Assembly: GCA_900110395.1 (NCBI GenBank)
Contig: FODP01000026.1
Coordinates: 1-64,000 of the forward strand
Reading direction: 5' to 3'
DNA: 64,000 nucleotides
DNA from: Rhodospirillales bacterium URHD0017
GTDB taxonomy: Bacteria; Pseudomonadota; Alphaproteobacteria; Reyranellales; Reyranellaceae
The position numbers were made by a program, and so were the translations under genes. The notes under the pieces were generated by a model. That model ran no database searches. It saw only the letters and a list, made by a program, of their open reading frames with translations, and was not told the origin of the DNA. Below are positions 50,871-59,726 of this stretch, piece by piece (position 1 is the stretch's first letter; each line of letters starts with the position of its first letter).

Positions 50871-53553
50871 CGGTCCCGGTGCGGGGCGGTGCGTCCGCCT
50901 TCTTCGCGGCCTTGCGCTTGGGCGCGGCCTTTTTCTTGGTGGCTTTCGGCGTGTCGCCGGCGTCGTTGGCCGGCACGGGTGCCGCCTTCTTGGCCCGCGT
51001 CGCCTTGGGTTTCTTGGCCGGAGCCTTGGCCGCGCGTTCGGCCAGCAGCGACACCGCCTGGTCGAGCGTAAGCTCCTCCGGCTTGAGGTCGCGCGGCACG
51101 GTGGCGTTGATGCCGGCGTGCTTCACATAGGGGCCGTAGCGGCCCTCGTAGAGTTCGACCGGTGCCTCGTCGGCGGGATGGTTGCCCACGGTGCGGATGG
51201 GCTTGGCGGCGGCGCGTCCGCGACCGGTCGCCTTGGCCTCGGCCAGGAGCGCCACGGCGCGGTTCATGCCGATCTCGAGCACGCTCTCGTCGGCCGGGAT
51301 GGTCTTGTACTTGGTGGTGTGCTTGACGTACGGCCCGAAGCGGCCGACGCCGGCCAGCACGGGCTGACCATCCTCGGGATGGGAGCCGAGCTCACGTGGC
51401 AGCGACAACAGAAGCAGCGCCTTGTCGAGCGTCACATCGTCCGGGGTCATGCCCTTCAAGAGCGACTGCCGCTTGGGCTTCTCCTTGCCCTCGGCCTCGC
51501 CGAGCTGGACGTAGAGGCCATAGGGGCCGTTGCGCAGGGTCACGACCTTGCCGGTCGCCGGATCGGTGCCCAGCACCTTCGGTCCGTCGAGGTTGGCGCC
51601 CGACGCAGCATCGGCCTCGGGATCGACGATGCCGAGCTTGCGGGTGAAACGGCAGTCCGGATAGTTCGAGCAGCCGATGAAGGCGCCGAACTTGCCGAGC
51701 TTCAGGCCCAAGCGGCCGTTGGCGCAGGACGGGCAGTCGCGCGGGCTCTTGCCGCCATTGTCATTGGCCGGGAAGAAGTGGGGGCCCAGCTCCTCGTCGA
51801 GCTTGTCCAGCACCTCGCTGACGCGCAGGTCCTTGGTCTCGCCGACGGCGGCGGCGAAGGCCTTCCAGAACTCGCGCAGCACCTGGCGCCAGTCGATCTT
51901 GCCGTCCGAGATCTCGTCGAGCTCGTCCTCGAGATGGGCGGTGAAGTTGTATTCGACGTAGCGCGGGAAATAGGTCTGCAGGAACGCCGTGACGATGCGG
52001 CCGCGGTCCTCCGGTATGAAGCGCTTGCGGTCGATCTTCACGTAGTTCCGGCGCTGCAGCACCTCGATGATGCTGGCGTAGGTCGACGGCCGGCCGATGC
52101 CGAGCTCTTCCAGCTTCTTCACCAGGCTCGCCTCGGAGTAGCGCGGCGGCGGCTCGGTGAAATGCTGCTCGGGGATGACGTCGCGACGCTCCAGCCCCTC
52201 GTCCTGGGCGACGTCGGGCAGGATGGCGTTGCCTTCCTCGTCGGCGTCGGTGCCGTTCTCGTCCTTGCCCTCGTCGTAGAGGGTGAGGAAGCCGTTGAAC
52301 TTCACGACCGAGCCGGTGGCGCGCAGCTGCACGGTCTTGTCGGCGCTGGCGATGTCGACCGTGACCTGGTCGAGCACGGCGCTTTCCATCTGGCTCGCCA
52401 CGGTGCGCTTCCAGATCAGCTCGTAGAGACCGAGCTGGTCCTTGTCCAAATAGGCGGCGACGTCCTGTGGCGTGCGGAACAGGTCGGTCGGCCGGATCGC
52501 CTCGTGCGCCTCCTGGGCGTTCTTGGCCTTCGAGGTGTAGACGCGCGGCTTCTCGGGCACGTAACTCTGGCCGTACTTGGTCTCGATCAGGCGCCGGGTC
52601 TGGCCGATCGCCTCGGGGGCGAGCTGCACGCCGTCGGTGCGCATATAAGTAATGAGTCCGACCGTCTCGCCGCCGATGTCGACGCCCTCGTAGAGCCGCT
52701 GGGCGATGCGCATGGCCGTGGCGGCGCCCACGCCGAGCTTGCGCGAGGCTTCCTGCTGCAAGGTCGAGGTGATGAAGGGCGGCGGCGGGTTGCGGCGGAC
52801 CTGGCGTCGGTCGATCGAGGCCACCGAGAAGGCGCGGCGCTCGATCTCGCGCTTGGCTTGCTCAGCCCGTTCCTGGGTATCGAGGTCGAACTTGTCGAGC
52901 TTGCGGCCGTCCAGATGGGTGAGGCGGGCCTTCAGCGTCTGCTTCTTGGCTGTCCCGAACAGGGCGTCGACCGTCCAGTACTCGCGGGTCTTGAAGACCT
53001 CGATCTCGGACTCGCGCTCGCAGATCAGGCGCAGCGCCACCGACTGGACGCGGCCGGCCGAGCGGCTGCCCGGCAGCTTGCGCCACAGCACGGGCGAGAG
53101 GGTGAAACCCACCAGGTAGTCGAGCGCCCGGCGCGCCATGTAGGCGTCGATAAGGTCCTGGTCGAGGTCGCGCGGATGGGCGACGGCGTCGAGCACCGAC
53201 TGCTTGGTGATGGCGTTGAAGGTGACCCGCTTCACGTCGACGCCTTCCAGCGCCTTCTTGCGCTTCAGCACGTCCCGGACATGCCAGGAAATGGCTTCGC
53301 CCTCGCGGTCGGGGTCGGTGGCAAGATAGAGCTTGCCGCCCTTGGTGATCGCCTTGGCGATGGCGTCGAGGCGCTTCTGGGACTGGGGATCGACCTCCCA
53401 GTCCATGGCGAAATCCTCGTCCGGACGGACCGAGCCATCCTTGGGCGGAAGGTCGCGGACATGACCATAGGAGGCCAGCACGGTGTAGCCGGGGCCGAGA
53501 TACTTCCCAATGGTCTTTGCCTTGGCCGGGGACTCGACGACCAATACGTCCAT
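50863..53553 (-). CDS. topA: DNA topoisomerase I
   Basis: 896-residue type IA topoisomerase that relaxes negative supercoils. The TOPRIM domain has Glu7 (VVESPAKAKT) and DPDREGE at residues 80-86. The active-site Tyr303 is in LITYMRTDGVQL. A zinc-ribbon CPSCANGRLGLKL...CSNYPDC follows the core, then several repeated C-terminal modules (GPYGLYVQLG; GRFGPYVKH; GRYGPYVKH). A Lys/Ala-rich tail ends the protein. 51 bp after dprA. Confidence 0.98.
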   Translation of the reverse strand: MDVLVVESPAKAKTIGKYLGPGYTVLASYGHVRDLPPKDGSVRPDEDFAMDWEVDPQSQKRLDAIAKAITKGGKLYLATDPDREGEAISWHVRDVLKRKKALEGVDVKRVTFNAITKQSVLDAVAHPRDLDQDLIDAYMARRALDYLVGFTLSPVLWRKLPGSRSAGRVQSVALRLICERESEIEVFKTREYWTVDALFGTAKKQTLKARLTHLDGRKLDKFDLDTQERAEQAKREIERRAFSVASIDRRQVRRNPPPPFITSTLQQEASRKLGVGAATAMRIAQRLYEGVDIGGETVGLITYMRTDGVQLAPEAIGQTRRLIETKYGQSYVPEKPRVYTSKAKNAQEAHEAIRPTDLFRTPQDVAAYLDKDQLGLYELIWKRTVASQMESAVLDQVTVDIASADKTVQLRATGSVVKFNGFLTLYDEGKDENGTDADEEGNAILPDVAQDEGLERRDVIPEQHFTEPPPRYSEASLVKKLEELGIGRPSTYASIIEVLQRRNYVKIDRKRFIPEDRGRIVTAFLQTYFPRYVEYNFTAHLEDELDEISDGKIDWRQVLREFWKAFAAAVGETKDLRVSEVLDKLDEELGPHFFPANDNGGKSPRDCPSCANGRLGLKLGKFGAFIGCSNYPDCRFTRKLGIVDPEADAASGANLDGPKVLGTDPATGKVVTLRNGPYGLYVQLGEAEGKEKPKRQSLLKGMTPDDVTLDKALLLLSLPRELGSHPEDGQPVLAGVGRFGPYVKHTTKYKTIPADESVLEIGMNRAVALLAEAKATGRGRAAAKPIRTVGNHPADEAPVELYEGRYGPYVKHAGINATVPRDLKPEELTLDQAVSLLAERAAKAPAKKPKATRAKKAAPVPANDAGDTPKATKKKAAPKRKAAKKADAPPRTGTDG

Positions 53554-53604
53554 CGCCCGATATGCTCCAGTAAAACTTTAAAACCCGGAGCTAAATCACT
53601 GATA

Positions 53605-54675
53605 TCACATCAGAGATACGCGGTTACCCCGGTGCCGTTCCAGGCGGCCTTCCAACTCGAGAGCGAGCAGGACCTCCGCTACGGCGGCGGCGGACACTTG
53701 GCATCGACGTACCAGTTCGTCAACCAGGGTGGGGACCGACCCCAGGGCGGAGAGCACCTTGGAGGCCTCCGGGTGGATCGAATTTTCCCTTGGTTTGACA
53801 GGGACTTGGGCGACGGACCGTGGCGCTTCGATCACACCAAGAATATCGTTGATGTCGCGGGTCAAAATGGCCCCATCCCGGATAAGGCTATTGGATCCGG
53901 CATAGCGCGGGTCGGCCGGGGAGCCCGGAACGACGAAGACGTCGCGGCCCTGTTCGGCCGCCCGATGGGCGGTGATCAGGGAGCCCGATCGAGCCGCCGC
54001 CTCGATGACCACGACGCCCTGCGACAGGCCGCTGACGATGCGGTTGCGGCGGGGAAAGGCGCGGGCCACCGGCGGCGCACCCCAGGGGGACTCGCTCAGC
54101 ATCAGGCCTTGGGCGGCAATGGCCGCCTGCAGCCCGGCATTCTGCGGCGGGTAGACCTGGTCGATGCCGCCCGCCAGCACGGCGATGGTGCCGGTGGGCA
54201 AGGCGGCCTGGTGGGCAGCCGCATCGATCCCGCGCGCCAGGCCGGAGGCGACGACGAAGCCCGCCACGCCCAGTGCACCGGCCAGCTCGCCCGCCAGACG
54301 GCAGGCCGCAAGGGAAGCCTCGCGGGCGCCGACGATGGCCAGGGTGGGACGGCCCAACAGGCCGAGATCGCCGATGGCCGACAGCACCGCCGGCGCATCC
54401 GCCAGCGCAGCCAGCGCCGGCGGATAGGCAGGATCGCCGAACACCAGGAAGCGGCCGCCGGCCTTGGCGAGCGCCTCTTCCTCGCGGGCGATCGCCGCAT
54501 CGGTGGTCGTCTCCAGCCGCGCGCAGGCGGCATGCGCCGACCCGAAATGGGCCAGCGCTTCGTGAAAGGTCACCGGCCCGATCCGGGCGCTGCGCGCCAG
54601 CCGCAGCCGGGCGCGTCGTTCATTGGTATCAAGCTCGCCGGGATCGAGCTCGGCGGTGAGGGGGCCGTCGACCAT
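53605..54675 (-). CDS. dprA: DNA-processing protein DprA
   Basis: 356 residues. The Rossmann DprA core carries IVGAREAS, GLARGIDAAAH, FPRRNRIVSGL and SGSLITAHRAAEQGRDVFVVPG. It protects incoming single-stranded DNA and loads RecA in transformation. A C-terminal winged-helix (DprA_WH type) region follows at about residues 290-350. The start is taken at ATG 54675; the frame runs to a TTG at 54714. The presence of dprA alone does not show natural competence. Confidence 0.95.
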   Translation of the reverse strand: MVDGPLTAELDPGELDTNERRARLRLARSARIGPVTFHEALAHFGSAHAACARLETTTDAAIAREEEALAKAGGRFLVFGDPAYPPALAALADAPAVLSAIGDLGLLGRPTLAIVGAREASLAACRLAGELAGALGVAGFVVASGLARGIDAAAHQAALPTGTIAVLAGGIDQVYPPQNAGLQAAIAAQGLMLSESPWGAPPVARAFPRRNRIVSGLSQGVVVIEAAARSGSLITAHRAAEQGRDVFVVPGSPADPRYAGSNSLIRDGAILTRDINDILGVIEAPRSVAQVPVKPRENSIHPEASKVLSALGSVPTLVDELVRRCQVSAAAVAEVLLALELEGRLERHRGNRVSLM

Positions 54676-54726
54676 GGCGAGACAGTACGCGTGTGTCTCC
54701 AGCCTGTAAATCAACCGTCAGTAGAA

Positions 54727-55650
54727 TCAGCGCAGCTTGGGATTGAGTGCGTCGCGCAGCCAGTCGCCCAGGATGTTCACGGAGAGCGACAGGATGACCA
54801 GGGCAAAGACCGGGAAGAGCACGATCCACCATTCGCCGGAGAACAGGAAGGCGTTGCCGATGCGAATGAGCGTGCCGAGCGACGGCTGGGTGGCCGGCAT
54901 GCCGACGCCGAGATAGGAGAGCGACGCTTCGGCGATGATGGCGAGCGCAAGCTCGATGGTGGCGATCACCAGCACCGGTCCCCAGGCGTTGGGCAGCACG
55001 TGGCCGAGCGCGATGCGCGCGCCCGGCACGCCGATGATGCGCGCGGCGTTGACGTAGTCCTTGTGCTTTTCGGCGAGCGTGGTGGCGCGGGTGACGCGCG
55101 CGAACTGCGGCCAGTAGGCGACGCCGATCGAGATCACCAGCACCCAGATGGCGATCTCGTCATGCACGTGCTTCGGCAGCGCGGCACGCGCGACGCCATC
55201 GAGCGTGAGGGCGATCAGGATGGCGGGCACGGTAAGCTGGATGTCGGCCAGGCGCATGATGATCGCCTCGACCCAGCCGCCGCGGAAGCCGGCCAGCAGG
55301 CCCAACAGCACGCCGGTCGTCACCGACAGAACGATGGCGGCGAGCCCGATCATCAGCGATACGCGCGTGCCGTAGAGGATGGCCGAGAGCACGTCGCGGC
55401 CCTGGTTGTCGGTGCCGAGGAGGTGCGCGGTGCTGCCGCCTGCATTCCACGCCGGCGGCGTGAAAGCGTCCATCAGGTTGAGCGACTTCACGTCGAACGG
55501 ATTGTAGGGCGCGACCCAGGGCGCGAAGATCGCGCCCATGAAGAAGAGCACGGTGACGACGGCGGCGACGACCGTCGTCGGCGAGCGGCGGAAGCTCCAC
55601 CACATGTCGGAGTCGCGGAAGCGGGCAAGGGCGGTCGTCGTGTCAGCCAT
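54727..55650 (-). CDS. Dipeptide/oligopeptide/nickel ABC transporter permease (DppC type)
   Basis: 307-residue inner-membrane protein: a first helix, a periplasmic stretch HLLGTDNQGRDVLS, and the BPD_transp_1 core with about five more helices. The EAA loop reads AARIIGVPGARIALGHVLPN. The C-terminal VNILGDWLRDALNPKLR is typical of DppC. It starts immediately after the interposed MFS gene and ends the operon. Confidence 0.92.
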   Translation of the reverse strand: MADTTTALARFRDSDMWWSFRRSPTTVVAAVVTVLFFMGAIFAPWVAPYNPFDVKSLNLMDAFTPPAWNAGGSTAHLLGTDNQGRDVLSAILYGTRVSLMIGLAAIVLSVTTGVLLGLLAGFRGGWVEAIIMRLADIQLTVPAILIALTLDGVARAALPKHVHDEIAIWVLVISIGVAYWPQFARVTRATTLAEKHKDYVNAARIIGVPGARIALGHVLPNAWGPVLVIATIELALAIIAEASLSYLGVGMPATQPSLGTLIRIGNAFLFSGEWWIVLFPVFALVILSLSVNILGDWLRDALNPKLR

Positions 55651-56835
55651 TCAGCTCACCTTGCGAGCAGCGGCGCGGCGGCCGGCCAGCGCGCCGGCCG
55701 CGCTCAGCACCGCCAGCACGGCGGCCAGCGGGCCGAAGCCCTCGAAGCCTACCCAACCGATCATCGCTGCGCCAAGGGCGGCAGCGCCGATCCAGCCGAT
55801 GCTGGCCGAGGAGCTGTTCAGCCCCAGCACCGTGCCGCGCACGTCGTCCGGCACGTTGGCCAGGGCGGCCATGTAGGCTGGCCGGCCGAGCGCATTCAGC
55901 AGGATATAGAGGAAGCCCAGCGCCACCGAGATCTCGGCACTGGGATGCCACATGAAAAGGACGAGGGCGGCGACCGCCGACAGGGCCATGGCGACGGCGA
56001 AGGTCATCAGGCGATCGCGGAAGCGGTCGGCGATCTGGCCGCCCAGCACGGTGCCGGCCACGCTGCCGATGGCGAAGATCGCCAGCGGTATGGCGAGCTC
56101 GGCCAGCGACAGGCCATAGGTCGCCTGAAGGAAGGCGGCGAAGTAGGTGACGGCGAGGCCGTAGCAGATGCGCTCGAAGATACCGGTCGTCAGCAGGCCG
56201 ATCACGCGCTTCGACAGGGCGTCCCTGATCGACGGGCGCACCACCCCGCGCATATGGCCGGCCGAGCCGCGACCCACGGTTATCAGCATGCTGACGGTGG
56301 CGATCAGCGACAGTGCGCCGACGCAAAGCAGCCAGCCGCGCCAACCGATCAGCGCGCCGACCGCGGCGGCCATCGGCACGCCGACGAGCAAGGTCAGGGA
56401 TTGGCCGCTCATCACCCAGCCCAGCGCACGGCCGCGCTGGGCATCGGGCACGCGGCCGGAGAGCTCGGCATAGGCCGCGGCGGTGAAAGCGCCGCAGAAG
56501 CCGCCGCCGACCGTGGCCCATACCGCGACCCAGAAGAAGGAGCCGGCCACCGCCTGGGCGGCCAGCGTCAGTGCCAGCCCGAACAGCGAACCCACCAGCA
56601 CCACCCGGCGGCCCATGACATCGGCCAGCCAGCCGGCGATCGCGGACGAGACGCCCCACGCCGTCGCCGTCAGCGACACGAGGTTGGCGACCAGCCCCAT
56701 GCTGACCGAAAGGTCGCGCGCCATGTCGATCAGGAAGGGCGCGCGGGTGGTGCCGCTCGAGGTGCAGGCGAACATGCCGAGAGAGGCAGCGCCGATCAGG
56801 GCCCAGGGCAGGGCCGCCTCAACGTTCTGTTTCAT
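55651..56835 (-). CDS. MFS transporter, located between the two peptide ABC permease genes
   Basis: 394 residues, about 12 membrane segments, with the MFS loop AGWLADVMGRRVVL and a second-half GGQIADRFRDRL. The gene is packed tightly: 3 bp after dppB-type and 0 bp before the dppC-type permease, so it is in the same operon. An MFS protein between DppB and DppC genes is not the standard arrangement. It may move the product or counter-substrate of the ABC ligand. Confidence 0.85.
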   Translation of the reverse strand: MKQNVEAALPWALIGAASLGMFACTSSGTTRAPFLIDMARDLSVSMGLVANLVSLTATAWGVSSAIAGWLADVMGRRVVLVGSLFGLALTLAAQAVAGSFFWVAVWATVGGGFCGAFTAAAYAELSGRVPDAQRGRALGWVMSGQSLTLLVGVPMAAAVGALIGWRGWLLCVGALSLIATVSMLITVGRGSAGHMRGVVRPSIRDALSKRVIGLLTTGIFERICYGLAVTYFAAFLQATYGLSLAELAIPLAIFAIGSVAGTVLGGQIADRFRDRLMTFAVAMALSAVAALVLFMWHPSAEISVALGFLYILLNALGRPAYMAALANVPDDVRGTVLGLNSSSASIGWIGAAALGAAMIGWVGFEGFGPLAAVLAVLSAAGALAGRRAAARKVS

Positions 56836-56838
56836 GCG

Positions 56839-57867
56839 TCAGCCGCCTGCCGTGCCGACGCGCGCGCGATCGAGCCTGAGGCGCGGATCGATCGCGGCAT
56901 AAAGCAGATCGACGAAGAAGTTTATGGTGACGAAGATAAGCGAGACCATGACGAGATACGCCGCCATCACAGGGATGTCGGCGAACTGCACCGACTGGAT
57001 GAAGAGCTGGCCCATGCCCGGCCACTGGAACACCGTCTCGGTGATGATCGAGAAGGCGATCAGGCCGCCGACCTGGATGCCGATCACGGTGATGACCGGC
57101 AGGAGAGTGTTCTTGAGCGCGTGGCGGAAGTGCACGGCGCGATTGGTGAGGCCGCGGGCACGCGCGAACTTGATGTAGTCGGTGCGCAGCACCTCGAGCA
57201 TCTGCGAACGCACCAGGCGCAGCACCAGGGTCATCTGGAACAGGCTGAGGGTGACGGCCGGCAGCACGATCGCCTTCAGGCCGCTCGCCGTCAGCAGGCC
57301 GGTGGTCCAGCCGCCGATCTTCTCGGTCTCGCCGCGCCCGAAGGAGGGGAAGCACCAGTCGCCCGGCAGGCCGACCGACGGCGCCCAGGTCTTGCACTCG
57401 ACGGAGAAGACGTAGATCAGCAGGATGCCGATCACGAAGGTCGGCATGGCGACGCCCGCGAGCGAGAACGTCATCACCGCCTGGCTGTCGACGCTGTTGC
57501 GCCGCAGAGCGGTCAGCACGCCGAGCGGAATGCCCATGGCGAGCGCCAGCAGCGCCGCCGCCGCCACCAGCTCGAGCGTCGCCGGCATGCGCTCGACGAT
57601 CAGGTCGGAGACCGGCCGCGCCAGCCTGTAACTCTTGCCGAAATTGCCGTGCGCCGCGTTGACCAGGAAGCGCAGGAACTGCATGCCGACGGAGTCCTCG
57701 AGACCGAGCTCGGTGCGCATCTCCTCACGGTCGGCCGCCGTCGCCTCCTGGCCCACCATGTTGCTCACCGGGTCGCCCACGAAGTTGAACAGCACGAAGC
57801 ACAGGAACGACACCGCCAGCATGACGGCGACGGATTGCAGGAGCCGGGAAACGATAAAGGCGAGCAT
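56839..57867 (-). CDS. Dipeptide/oligopeptide/nickel ABC transporter permease (DppB type)
   Basis: 342 residues. N-terminal LAFIVSRLLQSVAVMLAVSFL, periplasmic GNFGKSYRLARPV, core domain with LPAVTLSLFQMTLVLRLVR and the EAA loop KFARARGLTNRAVHFRHALKN. FQWPGMGQLF matches DppB. ATG 57867 has AAGG seven bases upstream, preferred over the 8-codon longer start. A 180-bp gap full of hairpins separates it from the binding-protein gene. Confidence 0.93.
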   Translation of the reverse strand: MLAFIVSRLLQSVAVMLAVSFLCFVLFNFVGDPVSNMVGQEATAADREEMRTELGLEDSVGMQFLRFLVNAAHGNFGKSYRLARPVSDLIVERMPATLELVAAAALLALAMGIPLGVLTALRRNSVDSQAVMTFSLAGVAMPTFVIGILLIYVFSVECKTWAPSVGLPGDWCFPSFGRGETEKIGGWTTGLLTASGLKAIVLPAVTLSLFQMTLVLRLVRSQMLEVLRTDYIKFARARGLTNRAVHFRHALKNTLLPVITVIGIQVGGLIAFSIITETVFQWPGMGQLFIQSVQFADIPVMAAYLVMVSLIFVTINFFVDLLYAAIDPRLRLDRARVGTAGG

Positions 57868-57881
57868 TCCGGACCTTACGT

Positions 57882-58035
57882 GCCTCCCCACGAAGTGGGG
57901 AGGTGGCCCGAAGGGCCGGAGGGGTTATGGGCAACAGGACTGGTGCTCATGACCCCTCCGCCCACTGCGCGGGCCAAGCGTTTTGGCCGCTTCGCGGCCA
58001 AAAGCGCCACGCCCCATCGTATGACGATGGGGAGG
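57882..58035. repeat. Hairpin cluster between binding-protein and permease genes
   Basis: Several stems in tandem: CCTCCCCA-CGAAG-TGGGGAGG (57883-57903), GCCCGAAGGGC (57906-57916), GGAGGGGT/ACCCCTCC (57918-57925, 57952-57959), TTTTGGCCGC-TTC-GCGGCCAAAA (57981-58003), CCCCATCGT/ACGATGGGG (58012-58032). The first left arm can also pair with TGGGGAGG at 58028-58035, closing the whole cluster. It may stabilise the upstream mRNA or attenuate permease expression, and is also probably a dispersed repeat. Confidence 0.8.
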
Positions 58036-58047
58036 CAAAGGATCAAC

Positions 58048-59640
58048 TCACTTCATCTTCGAGTATTTGAAGTTGGGCGAGTCGTTGGCGAAGATCGGGA
58101 TCGTCACCTTGTCGCTCATCGACCAGACGATCAGCTGGTGGTGCAGCGGCAGGTACGGCATGTCCTCGAGGGCGAGCTTCCAGGCGTCGGCGATCATCTT
58201 GTCGCGCTTGGCCGGGTCGACCTCCTTCAGGATGCCGTCGGTGAGCTCGTCCATCTTGGCGTTGGAGTAGTTGGTGAGGTTGTAGCCGCCCACCTTCTTG
58301 GCCGCGTCGTTGGTCTGGTACAGGTACGTGAAGACATAGTGCGAATCGAGCGTCGGCACGCCCCAGCCCAACATGAAGAAACTCGAATCCTTCTTCTGTA
58401 TCTTGGGGAAGTGCAGCGTCTTGGAGCGCGCCTGCAGGTCGACCTTGATGCCGATCTGCGCCAGCATGCCGGTGACCGCCTGGCAGATCTGCTCGTCGTT
58501 GTTGTAGCGGTCGTTGGGGCAGTCCAGGACCACCGAGAAGCCGTTGGGGTAGCCGGCGTCGGCCATCAGCTTCTTGGCCGAGGCGACGTCGTACTTCGGC
58601 CGCCTGTCGAGGTCCTTGGTGTAGCCGTGCACACCGGGCGAGGTGACGAGGCCGGCGGGCGCCGCGAAGTTGCGCATCACCTTGGCCTTGATCGCGTCGA
58701 TGTCGATCGCCTGGTACATCGCCTGGCGCACGCGCTTGTCGGCAAACGGGTTCTTGCCCTTGACGTCGGAGTATTTGAGCTCGGCGGCGCCCATGTCGAG
58801 GCCGAGGAAGATCGAGCGGACCTGCGCGGTCTCCTCGGTCTTGAGACCCGGCGTCTGCTTGATGCGCGCGATGTCCTGCAACGGCGCGTCGAGCACGAAG
58901 TCGACCTGGCCCGAGATCAGCGCGGCAACGCGCGTCGCCGGTTCCTTGATCGGCGTGTAGACGAGCTCGTCGGGATAGGCCGGGAAGTCCTTGGCGCCCC
59001 AATAGGTCGGGTTCTTGGCCATCACCGTCTTCACGTCGGGATCGCGTTGCTTCACCGTGAAGGCGCCGGTGCCCATGGCGTTGCGCACGGCGTAGGTCTC
59101 TTCCTTGTCCTTGAAGCTCTGCGGCTTGGTGACGTTGTGCTTCTCGGCCCACGCCTTGGACATGATCAGGATCGACGATGCGTAGTCGGGCAGGATGGGG
59201 TTGGGCCCGTTGGTGACGATGTGCACGGTGAGCGGATCGACCGCCTTCACGTCCTTGATCGAGGAGATGTAGGCCCGGAAGTCCGACGTCGGCGCCAGCG
59301 CGCGGTTGTAGCTGAAGACCACATCATCGGCGGTGAACGGCGTGCCGTCGCTGAACTTGACGTCGGGCCGGAGCTTGAACTCCCAGGTGTCGGGCGCGAT
59401 CGCCTTCCACGACAGCGCCAGTGCCGGCACCTTGCTGAGCGTCGGGTCGCGACTGATCAGCGGCTCGTAGACATGGGCGTTCATTGCCGAGGTCGGGCCC
59501 TCGTTCTGGGCATGCGGGTCGAGCGTCAGGGCGTCGCCCTGGCTGGCCCAGCGCAGGGTCTTGGCTTCGGCGACCGAGGCCGCGCCCATGGCCGCAAAAA
59601 GGGCCGCGGCGGCCAGGGCCGCGATACGAGCAACGAACAT
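58048..59640 (-). CDS. ABC transporter substrate-binding protein, family 5 (DppA/OppA type)
   Basis: 530-residue periplasmic protein with a Sec signal peptide (cleavage near VAEA). SBP_bac_5 features: LRWASQGDALTLDPHAQNE, YEPLISRDP, LRPDVKFSDGTPFTADDVVFS (shown partly), and NYSNAKMDELTDGI. Ligand could be peptides, nickel or another small solute. It is the first gene of a leftward operon with the two permeases and the MFS gene. No ATPase gene (DppD/DppF) is present in the window. Confidence 0.92.
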   Translation of the reverse strand: MFVARIAALAAAALFAAMGAASVAEAKTLRWASQGDALTLDPHAQNEGPTSAMNAHVYEPLISRDPTLSKVPALALSWKAIAPDTWEFKLRPDVKFSDGTPFTADDVVFSYNRALAPTSDFRAYISSIKDVKAVDPLTVHIVTNGPNPILPDYASSILIMSKAWAEKHNVTKPQSFKDKEETYAVRNAMGTGAFTVKQRDPDVKTVMAKNPTYWGAKDFPAYPDELVYTPIKEPATRVAALISGQVDFVLDAPLQDIARIKQTPGLKTEETAQVRSIFLGLDMGAAELKYSDVKGKNPFADKRVRQAMYQAIDIDAIKAKVMRNFAAPAGLVTSPGVHGYTKDLDRRPKYDVASAKKLMADAGYPNGFSVVLDCPNDRYNNDEQICQAVTGMLAQIGIKVDLQARSKTLHFPKIQKKDSSFFMLGWGVPTLDSHYVFTYLYQTNDAAKKVGGYNLTNYSNAKMDELTDGILKEVDPAKRDKMIADAWKLALEDMPYLPLHHQLIVWSMSDKVTIPIFANDSPNFKYSKMK

Positions 59641-59726
59641 GGGAAACTGCCTCCTGCAGTTGTTGTGTAGTGACCCTAGCGACGCGCCGGCCGGTGATCA
59701 ATGTTATGTGTGGGATGAGGGGGAAG

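Noticed and set aside
50470..59670. A 3066-codon open frame on the + strand
   Set aside because: It is antisense to rnr, topA, dprA, two permeases, an MFS gene and a binding protein, all with clear family motifs. High GC at third positions removes stops from this frame; its translation shows no family motif and runs through unrelated genes.
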